From Bidens hawaiensis (Eukaryota > Streptophyta > Magnoliopsida > Asterales > Asteraceae), in contig JAIQDT010006474.1 in assembly GCA_021521415.1 (NCBI GenBank), positions 62,001 to 126,000 on the forward strand: a DNA stretch of 64,000 nucleotides, read 5' to 3'. Position 1 is the stretch's first letter; each line of letters begins with the position of its first letter. A program made the position numbers and the translations under genes. Positions 46,484-57,600 of this stretch are shown here, piece by piece. Under the pieces are notes generated by a model, which searched no databases, was not told where the DNA came from, and saw only the letters and a program-made list of their open reading frames with translations.

Positions 46484-47340
46484 CATTAATATCCATGCCA
46501 CGTGACATCCACGTGGCTCACCTCATTCCTCTTCTCTCCATCCAAATTACCATTTTCAATGACTCCGGGTACTCCATTGGACTTACGACACAACACGTGA
46601 CAGCCGATGAACGTACGCTAGATAAGTTTATGAAACATTGGGCTTGTGTTTGTGGATCTTTGTCGAAAAAACAAGATTCTTTTGACGCATTTTCCACCAG
46701 GACTACCCTCTCGTTTGACCGGAGGGTAATCCCAAACCCTAATTCTCTCAAAACTAGTTTTTTAAAACACTGGTGGGACCGATCTGACTTATCAGTATCG
46801 ATCCCACCCAAACATTATTACGCTGATAACGTCATGCAATCGACGTTTCGCATAACACCTTCACACATCAACAAGATCAAACAACACATTCTTGAACAAT
46901 GCAAGAAAATAAACGAAGATCCACCGGTTCATTTATCACCCTACGTGAGTGCATGTGCTTTCATCTGGATTTGTTTGCTTAAAGTACAAAAGGTTCAAGA
47001 ACCGCGTGATTCGAAAGACGGTCCGGTTTATTTAGGGTTTAATGCAGGTGGGATTAGTAGATTAGGGTGTGAAGGTGAGATTCCATTGAGTTATTTTGGG
47101 AATTGTATAGCTTTTGGGAGATGCATGGTGATTAAGAGTATGTTATTGGGAGATTACGCCATTGTTTTCGCTGCGAAATCGTTAGGGAAGGAGATTAAGA
47201 GGCTTGATGGGGATGTTTTAGGTGGTGCTGATAGGTGGATTAGTGATTGGGAAGAATTGGATATTAGGGTTCTTGGTTCACCAAAAGTTGATTCATATGG
47301 GTTGGATTTTGGGTGGGGCAAAGTTCAAAAGGTTGACAAG

Positions 47341-47385
<45 letters not shown>

Positions 47386-47522
47386 GTAGGGTTATAAATG
47401 TGGTGTCTTTAAGTGGAAGTAGGGATATGAAAGGTGGGATGGAGATAGGGGTTGTACTTTCCAAGGAGAAAATGAGTGTATTTAGTTCTGTCTTCAATGG
47501 AGGTTTAATGGAACTTGCATGA
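46484..47522 (+). pseudogene. BAHD acyltransferase copy B, 3' part
   Basis: Continues copy A from the codon after the insertion. It still contains HVTAD, YFGNC and DFGWG, so the catalytic motifs themselves were not lost. Besides the 21.8-kb insertion it has a second lesion. The sequence before the trinucleotide tract is shortened, the tract reads as poly-Ile (47341-47383), and the frame ends at 47395-47397 instead of at the original stop (47520-47522). Any protein would be a chimera beginning in LTR sequence. Confidence 0.95.
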
Positions 47523-48520
47523 AGATGAAGATGCATGACTAATGAGGACAGTACAAGAAAGAGCTAGGTTGATTCAGACTGTATGTCAAATGTGGCAAGT
47601 AATTGATGCACATGCATAGTAGTACAAGTAAGTAATTGATGCACATAGGTCAAGTGAGTGATGAATTTTTTACATGTTGAACAAAATTGTACTTTTGTAG
47701 AAATGCTTGTTTTTTATTTAAAAACATTTTTTTTCCATGTGTAATCCTTGTAACCTTGTTCCTATTGTAAGAATTTGAAAGCATTACCATGCCACATGTT
47801 GTTTAGGTGAGGTTTTTAAATATCGTAATGCCTTTAATGCCCTTAGAGTTAAATATAATTATAGGAGTTAGGACATTCGTATATTAGTTGATTTAAGTTT
47901 TGATTTACGAGAATAATTATTTGTTTGATTAAATGGTTGATAAATCTAGTTAATTAAAGAACGAACACCTGTTTTGATTAAAGAAAATACAAAACAAGTC
48001 GAGCCTGCTCGACTCTATATTTTCAGTCTACTAAGAAGTTGAGTTCGTATTTCACACGTCTTTTACTCGAGTTGAGGATCGATCAACTGTTCTCTCTTTC
48101 TTTTTCAGATTTGATTATTTTTTGGTTTTAGTTTTTTTTTAAGTAAGCATTAAATAACATTAACAACAATCTTATATTTTAGTAAAATATAATATACCAA
48201 AAGGAATGCATTCTCTGTCGTCAAATGTGTCAAAAGCAAATTGTCTATGACGTGAATAGGTGTAGCGGTTTTCATGTGGGTTGACAATTTTGATTTCATA
48301 TCTACTTAATTAATATTTTTAATTTGATTCGTATATAAGAAAATCTCATTAACTAATATTTTGTAGATGGTGCTTTTCACATGGTTTAGAAAATTCATTT
48401 TATTGCTCCACTAAATAAATTATTTTAATTTTGTTTTCCATAAGCAAGCTTCACAACTAATCTTCAATTTATTATTTAACAAGTGTTTTACCTGACGCGT
48501 TGCGTCAGGACAAGTTGGTA
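47523..48520. other. BAHD 3' flank, copy B
   Basis: Near-identical to 11063-12060, including the hairpin at 48491-48509. No gene. Confidence 0.6.
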
Positions 48521-51500
48521 AAACCTGGGTAGTGATAAACTCAAGCGTCACGGTCACTGCATTGAGGCAGTGAGTCAACGTGAATTCGGTTGGTTTTCAT
48601 TATGTGCATTATGATACCAGTACAAAAAAAAACTAAAAATCTAGGTGCACCAATGGGATGACGTCGGTCGGTAAAACTTGGGTGTTGGGAAGACCCAGGT
48701 TTGTCGATACCAGTCGTTGAGGAGGTCAGTTTACGTAAATTCGGCTAGTTTTCATCACGTTCGTTACGGTACCGGAACTAATGTTCATTACAGTACCGGA
48801 ATTAAAACAAAATGCCGTGAGTCTGCGCGAATACGGTTGGTTTCCGTCACGTAAGATACCATAACAACAAAAAAAAAACGAAACTTATATTCGATCGGTT
48901 TTCGTTACAATATCTTAATTAAAAAAACAAAAACAAAATAATGTGGACCAACAAGAAAAAAAACAATTTAGACACTGACCCACCAAAGTAACACCACCAC
49001 TAAAAAGATAATAATAAATCATAACAAAAACAAAATAATGTGGACCAACAAGAAAAAAAAACAATTTAGACACTGACCCACCAAAGTAACACCACCACCA
49101 AAAAGATAATAAATCATAGTCTGCAGAGCAAAGGGGTTGAACCCTAGTACAAAAGGTCCAAATGAACTAAACCAAATAGCATAACCACCCCACCTAAACC
49201 ATATTTATTTCTATCATATGAAATTAATAGCTAATATAGCAAAACATAAAAACTCTCTACTATGACATCAAACTTCTTAAATATACTAATTAGATAATAT
49301 TTAATAGCTTTTAATTCATGTGTTGCATGTGCTAATAGTTATACACTAGGTGACATAAGATGTTTATCTTTAATTGAACATTAACTTCACCTTGGTAAAG
49401 ATTTTATTTGGACTCATGGATGATGTTCATCTTCGATTGAAAGTTGAATTTATCATTATAAGAAAGATAGAATCACGGATGTTCCCCTCCTGATTTCATG
49501 GTTCAATCACTGAAATCAGCCCCTCCCTTGACGAGGGCTTGTTAGAAAAAATTAACTAACCAATTGTAACACCTTAGTCAAATCCCACATTGGTTGTGAA
49601 CACAAGAGATTATTGGTTTATAAGAATGTATTGTCTCTTAAATTATCAACATGTTTGGGCTTAGTTGACTGTAGAGCATATGAAAACTCTACATTTAAGT
49701 GTGCTTATGTGAGAGTAGTACCAAAATTGGTGGACTCTACCAAAATTGGTGGACTCTAAGAAATTCTCTCCTGGGACAACCAAACAGAAGTCTATGATTT
49801 CCTGGATGAAATATTATAAAAGAACGTTCAACCGAATTTCCTTAACAAAAGAAGAAATGTTTATATTTTATAAGACATTGAATGTTATTGGGGTTGTGTT
49901 GAAAACAAGGAAAATATTGACATAAACCTTTAAACCCTAGCCACCAATCAAGACTCCTCATCTATTCAACATTTGAGTTCCATCGAAAGTGAAAAACTAG
50001 GGAGAGAAAGTTTCCATTCAAGCTTGGTTACTTTTCCTTTAGCTCGAATTTCGGTTGTACAAAACAAGGGATTTCGTTTGGCAAAGAATCACATGTAAAC
50101 ATGTGATATCAAGCTCATTCTTCATCAAAACTCGGTTATAGGACCCTATTCGGTTTCAAGGTATGCTTTAAGTAAAAAAGCTTATGTTTTCACGTATAGT
50201 TTCGCATAGTGCTGGTAATTCATGTCTTAACAGATTTAACAGGTAAGAAGCGACGCGCGTAACACAAATTTAAAACTTGAATACGACTCGTTTAACTACT
50301 TTATATGTCATGACTATAAGACAGTTTTAAGTTTTGTGTACAAATAAGTGAAAATGATGGAGTCTAACCTTCTAATTTCAATTATTTAAGAAAATAAAAA
50401 AATTATACACCGCACCTTTTTTATTAACAGGTCTTATCGTGTCTTAAACAGGTACCCAATTGCCAGCCCTAGTTTCGCATGAGACAATGAGGGATTGATA
50501 TTTGAACCCTTTGGAAACATAAATAAACGATCTTGATATGTTAGGCTTCCATCGTCAAGTTGCAAAGATCAAATCTAAGGTTTCTCAAGAACATCAACCA
50601 TGTATGGGTTTTCGCTTTTGTGAGGGGTTTTCGCAACCTGCCTAGTATGCACTTAGGGTCCATATTTCGCATTAAGATTGTAGTTTTTGTTTAATCAAAG
50701 TAGTTTTCTTCACTAGTTGTCTCCCTAAAATGGTATGGATCACCAATACAATTGTCTAACTTTCAAATGAAGTGATCACATTCTTCAACGAGCACACCAA
50801 GTATTTGGCTTTACAAATTACTTCTAATCTCACTATATCAAGATCACGAGTCTTCACCTAACAACAAATTAACTCTATATCAAGATAAAGTTCTCAACCC
50901 AATATAAAACAAAATTATATCAATATAGTGTGTCCCCCTCTCAAATCAACAACTAATGATGATTACTCACTTTTCAAAACACTAGAAAAACCTCTAGTGT
51001 TGACCCCTCAAATTACAAGTAAGATGGTTGGATGTTTAGCTTTGAAAAGCTCTTCTTTTTTACTTTACACTTTTAATCTTCTCTCTATATAATTAAAGCT
51101 TGATTAGACTTGAGTATTAGAAGAGATAAACATTGAAGTGTGTGTGTAATTATTGTAGAGCAAAGGGGCGAAGACATAGTTTGAATAAGTCTTCAATTTA
51201 TAGCCAAGTATGTGAAAGACAAGGTTAAAAGATTGGTGACCCGACGGTCGCTTCCACGGTCGCTTCAAGCAATCGTGGATGCCCAATCCATTTCACATTG
51301 GTTTTACCAATATGTACGTTATGCGTGGTCATTGTCTTGATATTTTGCCTTCTAATGTTAACCAACACACGTGAGAACATGCCCCAAACAGTTCTCACAT
51401 CTTCATACAACACAACCTAGTAATTCACCCATTTGGTTAAGCATATTTTATCAACTTTAATCAAAGCTTCAACCCATTCCACATTTGAGTTTGACTTGCC

Positions 51501-53584
51501 CCTTTGGTAGAGATGGTTGCCCAATGCAAGAAGGATTACGAGAGACTTACCAAGAGTGGAATAAATATTTCAAATATTTGAAATTCAAATATTTGATATT
51601 TAAACAAATATTTTTAAATATATATTTTTATAAACTTATCCTAAGTTTATAAATACTAACAACCTATCTTAACTAAGTTGTTAATTTTTCTTTAATAAAT
51701 TAATCTTGTAATTTCTTCATCATCATGCTGGTATAGAAATCTTAATTTAATTCTTGATAGATATGAACTTGATAATCTTGATCTTGAGTGTGTGTAGTCT
51801 TGATTAAGTTTAATAATATTGCTTAACTGTTAATAATGATGATCAATCAAATGTTAAGGGACATGTGTGTAACATATGGTTATCAATGATAAACTATAAC
51901 CATTTTATGTCACATTGTATTAATTAAGTCATTATCAAAGTATTAAATATGATTAAAGTTTAAACCATTGTTTTTCCAACATAATATATAACATGTGAAA
52001 ACTTAGTGTTAAAACGAGAACTAGATCAGAGCAATGACTACCATCATTTGTGAAAACTACATGAAATGAGAATACTACACTTAAATGGTTTAAAGCATTT
52101 AACCTTACGTACGAACGTTAAACAGATCTACCATGCCATTCTGTGATAGCTTAACATCCTAATCATACTTGTTTGGCGAGTTTCTAGACCCGTGTTTACG
52201 ATGTGTTTTGGGGTGGTGTGCATAGTCATGAAATTTTGCAACTATGGTAATAGTTTTGACTTGTTGCCTATGTTAAAAGAATGAATATTTATATGTTAAT
52301 GAATGGTTAAGTCTTATGAAACGAACAGTAACAATAATTATGTAAATGACTTGACAAATACGAAATGAGTTTGTGTGATGGTAATATAAGCATAGGAAGG
52401 GTATGTGAAACTGATACATGTTTTTATTATGTAATATGGTAATATAAACATTGGAAGAGTATGTGAACCCGATACGTGTTTATATCATGTAAGGGTCCTA
52501 CGCGACATGATAGATGGGTCTTATGAAACATATGGAATGATGATGACACCAGTCATTCCTATGCGACACGTGGAATGTATAGGTTACATATGATATGATC
52601 TGTGTATGAATGCTAATTCGTTAAGACCTAATATTGATCATTATTATAACAAATTATTATGTGAAACGTGTGTTTTGTTTAATCGTTTAAACTATAACTT
52701 ACTTGGTGTAGTTAACGGTTAGTATGCGCATAATGTTGATTGCAGGTATCAAGGATGTGGGCTTGGAGTGCATTGGAAGGATACCCCAAGTTCTGGCAGC
52801 TCCGCCACCACGTTAGCCATTGAAATTGACGTTCGGGATTGCGATCTTATCCAATTGCATCTTATTTTGTTTAAGGTCTGTTGCTCTACATGGATGGAAA
52901 TGTAACTAAGAACGATAATAAGACGATTATCGAGGAATATGTTCGTCCAAAGTTGAAAAATTACTGCATTTTTTTGGATGATTTAAGAGAATAACATTAT
53001 TCATCATAGTAAGTATATGCTAACTTATTGTATAAGAACTAGTATTAAGGCCACTGTTTTACGGTGGGGGCGTAATACCAAGAAATTAACGTTGAAACAT
53101 TTTTATCAAACTCGTGTGTTGATGGGGCGTTGGACATAGACAGTCGGGCATGAAGCGTCAAAATCATTGTGAAACATCCCGTCAAAATCTGATACAAGGA
53201 GGTTTTTCCATGTTTCCTCCTTGGTGTTCCAAAGAGAATCGGGCAGAGCGTCTAAATTACTATGAAACGTCTCGTCTTCGCTCGGAGTATCGAAGGTAGT
53301 TCTAAACGCTATTAAAAAAATCATTGAGTTTGGAATGTGTCAAATCAAGCACAAGTGTCAAAAGTAACGTGTGTTTCAATTTCAGAATTGTTTCTGGATG
53401 TCCATCACCTTCGTTGAACCACCCATCGATATCAAGTTATTTGATAACGATTTTTTGACCCCAATAACCTCCAACTTTTTTATGTTAGAGTTATAGTGTC
53501 AAGAAAATTTAATCCTTTTGCATAAATTAAATTGCTTCATAAGATCCTGTTACACCATTGTGTACATAATTTTGCCTAAGACTC
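48521..53584. other. Intergenic, no recognisable gene
   Basis: Mostly AT-rich. 48521-48900 has repeated phrases (AATTCGG(T/C)T-GGTTTTC) suggesting an old repeat. 48927-49120 is a tandem duplication. Phrases near 49565 (TGTAACACCTTAGTCAAATC) and 50930-51480 look like LTR or MITE pieces but could not be assigned. A 72-codon minus-strand frame at 53106-53324 is Asp-rich with two similar halves and was not recognised. Confidence 0.4.
48927..49120. repeat. 97-bp tandem duplication
   Basis: ACAAAAACAAAATAATGTGG starts at 48927 and again at 49024. The units share CACTGACCCACCAAAG and ACACCACCAC. Confidence 0.88.
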
Positions 53585-54606
53585 TGAAGAGGTAGGTCTC
53601 AGCAGAGACCAGTTGGTCCCGCAAGACTCACCTTGAACAGGGACGTCTGCGCAAAGGCCATCTGCTCCCGCAGGACCCACCATGCTCATAGAATCTTACG
53701 CGCAGTACGCAAGCTGTACACGCAGGGAAAGCCTCCCAATGGTGAAGTACCCCGCCTGTTCCCGCAGTTGCGGATGCAAGCCATCAGGGAAGGCTACCCG
53801 CAGACAGCAGGGCTACACGCACAAGACACTAGCTACTTCAGCAGTCACGTGAAGGAATGAGCAAGGCGGGAACAATCCCGCCCAAATGAGCCAGTCTGAT
53901 TCTGAAAGATCTTTTGTACCATACCTACCAAGGTATGGATAGGACAGACGATCTGACCAGAACAGCCCATGAGCCAATCACAGGGTGACAGCTCACCGAC
54001 AACAGTGCGAGGAGGAGCACCCTCTAGTACTGTTTGTCACTATTAGCCGCTGCCTACTCACCAACCCTTACTGTGGAGCATGCGCAGCCTACAGTTGGTG
54101 GAATAGTGTTACTGTTGGCCGTAACCTATTCACCAACCAGCATGGCCTGCGTACAATCCACAGTAAGTGGGACGTGCATAGTCTATAGTTGGTGGAATAG
54201 TGCAGCCGACTTTGTTACTGTTGGCCGTAACCTACCCACCAACCAGTATGGCCTGTGCGTAATCCACTGTTGGTTGAACAGGAATACTATTCAGCCGGCT
54301 GTACCTTCTAGAAAACCTACCTTCGGCTATAAATACTCCAACATCTTGGAATGGTAAGATCATCTGCTATCCAGTTATCTAGCAATCTCTTAATATACAC
54401 TTATATTCAGAGCAACCTAGTCTGATTCTCACGCCGGAGGGTGGTCACAAGGAGGAACCCCCCCCCCCTTCTCAGTGACGAGCTTACGGTGTTTGTTTTG
54501 CAGGTCTCCTGAAGAACAGCCTTCTCAGCTAGACCTCATCCGTGGGAAACATTACTTAACCCCCAGATTATCTATAATCTGTACAGGGTCACTTAGTGTT
54601 TCTTCA
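53585..54606 (+). repeat. Tat 5' LTR (1,022 bp)
   Basis: TGAAGAGGTAGGTC...AGTGTTTCTTCA, related to but clearly diverged from the LTRs of the element at 24633. It contains imperfect internal repeats around GTTGGCCGTAACCTA (54113, 54221). Confidence 0.92.
54328..54335 (+). promoter_or_regulatory. LTR TATA box
   Basis: TATAAATA preceded by CTTCGGC, conserved in the LTRs of the other Tat element. Confidence 0.7.
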
Positions 54607-54622
54607 TTGGCGCCATCCGTGC
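54607..54622 (+). other. Primer binding site
   Basis: TTGGCGCCATCCGTGC directly after the LTR. The tRNA was not identified. Confidence 0.78.
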
Positions 54623-54664
54623 ATAAAAGCTAGAACTATTTTAGTTTTCACAATTTCTGAAGAA

Positions 54665-57600
54665 ATGGTTAACGTTACTCCGGTCCAAAGGCCTGTAACT
54701 GACCAAGAAACCCCGGTAACCACCCCAGCAACTGGGGGGAACACCGGCGGTTATACAATCCTTACGAACACTACCCCGACTACCCAAGCCGGGGCAAGTG
54801 GAGTAAATATTCCATTGGGGTTCACCGATACCCAACTGGAAAAAAGAACGAAGGTCCCTCGCCAAACACTAGATCAAGTGAAGGCGTGGGCCGAAGCACG
54901 GCAAAGAGAATTCCAAGCCGAATTGGATGAACGCTTGCGTTCAGCTCAACAGGCTGACGAATTCACCAGTACTCGCCAACACCTCAATATGAGCAGTGAC
55001 TGCGAGTACTCAGAAGACGAGTTGGAGTCTGATACCGACGCGAACCCTCGCCATAAGGCGAAAGGGAAGCGTAAGGACACGGACGTCCAACCAAAAAGGA
55101 ATTTTGGGGAAGCTTTTAAACCAATCGCGGAGAGAAACCCGCGTGACTTCTCCAAAACCTTTAGACCAACTGCTACAAATGCAGGAAGGTCAAAATTCGC
55201 AAGAGACATTGCGGAGGCAATCGCCCCGAGAAGTGCCAAACAAATGTCAAACATTGGCACTTATGATGGTCTATCCGACCCAGACGACCATCTGAACAGG
55301 TTCATTGCGGGGGCTACCGTCAGCAACTGGACGGAACCCACGTGGTGCTACATGTTCCAGATGACTCTGGTCGGAGCAGCCAGGGCATGGTTCGATCGTT
55401 TACCGATCCACCACATATATGACTGGGCGGACTTTCAGAACAAGTTCAGCCAGCACTTCAGCCAACAGAGGAAGTACACTGAAGAGCAGTGGACGATCCT
55501 CAACTGCGTGAGAGAGGAGGATGAATCTTTACTAGACTTCATCACTCGCTTCAACTCCAAAAAGCTTAGTCTCGGCAACATAAGTGAGGATCTGGTTCGC
55601 GCCGCCTTTATCCAAGGCGCCGAATACCCAGAACTTATCCGCACGTTGACGGGTAAGGATGGCATGCCATCCACATGGGATGCCATCATGACGGCGGCAA
55701 AGCGCTTTGCCGAGACGGAAAAGCAACTGGGAAGGGACCTTCCCCAGAGTACGCACCTCTACACGCAGAGGACAAGAGAGAACAATGTCCGGATCGCCCG
55801 GCAGAACAAAAAGAGGAGGCTAGGTATTTGGCAGTCAAGGGTAAACTTTGACACCTCATCCAGCTCTCGCCCTCTTGTTGGCGGAAGGGACAACACACAC
55901 CCTTCAAATCGAAAACACCGGTGGACGCCACTCACAAAGAGCGTCACGGAGATATTTGCCACGGAAAAATTGCCATGGCCCAAAGCCCCATCGATCCGGC
56001 AGAAACCTAATGCGGATCAAAGCAAATCCTGTGATTTCCACGGGACAAAGGGTCATGGTACTGAAGAGTGCACATCCTTGAAGGATATTATTGAAACATT
56101 TGTTAAGGATGGAAGGCTTGCACATCTCGTGGCATCGATCAGGAAGGGAGGAAGGAATGACAACCGGTACAGAGGTAACGGACGAAAGCCCGTCGACATC
56201 AGCATCAACATGGTTCATGGCAAGGTCAGAGGAAGAAAAAGACGGGTGATAGAACCATACGCGTGGAAGGAAGCTGAGGTGCGCTTCCCGCGAGTGCCAG
56301 GAGGCCCCAGCAAAGAAGGCCCCATCGTCATCAGAAGCCAGCTGGGGCACTACATCACCTCCCGCACTCTTGCTGACAACGGCGCTTCGTCGACAGTGAT
56401 GTACAGGCAGTTCTTTGATAAGCTGGATGATGAAGACAAGGAACGCTTGGAAACGGTCTACGCTTCAATGGAAGGGTTTGATGGCAGTACAGAAACACCC
56501 CTGGGTATCCTATCTTTCCCCGTTACTCTTACTGATGGGAATCATTCACGCACAGAAGACGTGGATTTTGTCGTGATGAAAAAGCCACACCACACATACG
56601 ACATCCTATTCGGAAGAGATGGGATGGCAAGATTCAACGCCGTGGTATCTTCAGTCCACGGCATGATGGGATGGCCAACAGCTGAGGGTGTAGCAATGAT
56701 CTCTGGCATTCCCCAGGTATGCATTGCATCTGTCTCATCTAAACCCAAACCGAAGAAGGCTAAACCAACCGTCACTGAACCGGAAAAATGGGCCTTCAAT
56801 GGCAAATACCCCGACCAGGCCGTTACCATTGGACCAACAATTGTTGATCCCACCCGCACCTTACTCAAGCGCTTACTGCAGAAAAACGCTGACATCTTTG
56901 CGTGGACACCAGCTGACATGACTGGTGTACCCCGAAGTAAGGCGGAGCATAAGCTCAAATGCGATCCGGCTGTTACGCCAATCGTACAAAAGCGCAGGGT
57001 AATGGGGCCTGAACAAACTAACGCGTGTAGAACCCAAGTCAAGGAACTCCTTGACGCAGGCATCGTACGCGTTAGTAGATATCAAACATGGGTTGCAAAT
57101 CCCGTAATGGTACCGAAGAATGACAAACAATGGCGCATGTGCATAGATTTCAAAGATTTGAACAAAGCATGCCCCAAAGATTGTTATCCGTTACCAGAAA
57201 TTGATCTCAAAGTGGATTCGTTGGCGCCATTTCGCCTTAAATGCTTCTTGGATGCGTATAAGGGGTACCACCAAATCCACATGGCCATTGATGACCAGGA
57301 CAAAACCGCATTTCGGACGCCCGATGGTACATTTTGTTATAAAATGATGCCATTCGGACTTAAGAATGCAGGGTCCACGTACCAACGACTAATGGACAAA
57401 GAGTTTCATGCCCAAATCGGGAGAAACTTGGAAGTCTATATGGATGATTTGGTCATCAAAAGCCTCGAGCCTGAGGCGATGTTGAAAGACATTGAAGAAA
57501 CTTTCAACACGCTCCGAAAGATAAACATGAAGCTCAACCCGAGCAAGTGTTCATTTGGGATGGAAGAAGGGAAGTTCTTGGGAGTCATTGTTACTAAAGA

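Larger units (their letters stand above)
20581..48520 (+). repeat. Segmental duplication, copy B, split by the Tat insertion
   Basis: 20581-24632 and 46484-48520 are together collinear with 5995-12060. The copy contains a truncated copia element, its 3' LTR, and a BAHD gene broken at codon 132. It ends at GGTA (48520), after which the flank differs from copy A. Confidence 0.95.

Noticed and set aside
46402..47397. 331-codon frame fusing LTR sequence to the BAHD 3' half, as a possible chimeric gene
   Set aside because: The LTR is read antisense to its own promoter here, no TATA box precedes the frame, and it ends in the shifted microsatellite without the proper C-terminus.
53106..53324. 72-codon minus-strand frame with two similar Asp-rich halves
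   Set aside because: Short, unrecognised and without splice partners. The repetition can be an ordinary local duplication.
53580..53584. GACTC as the target duplication of the right-hand Tat element
   Set aside because: The other end lies beyond the window, so it cannot be tested.
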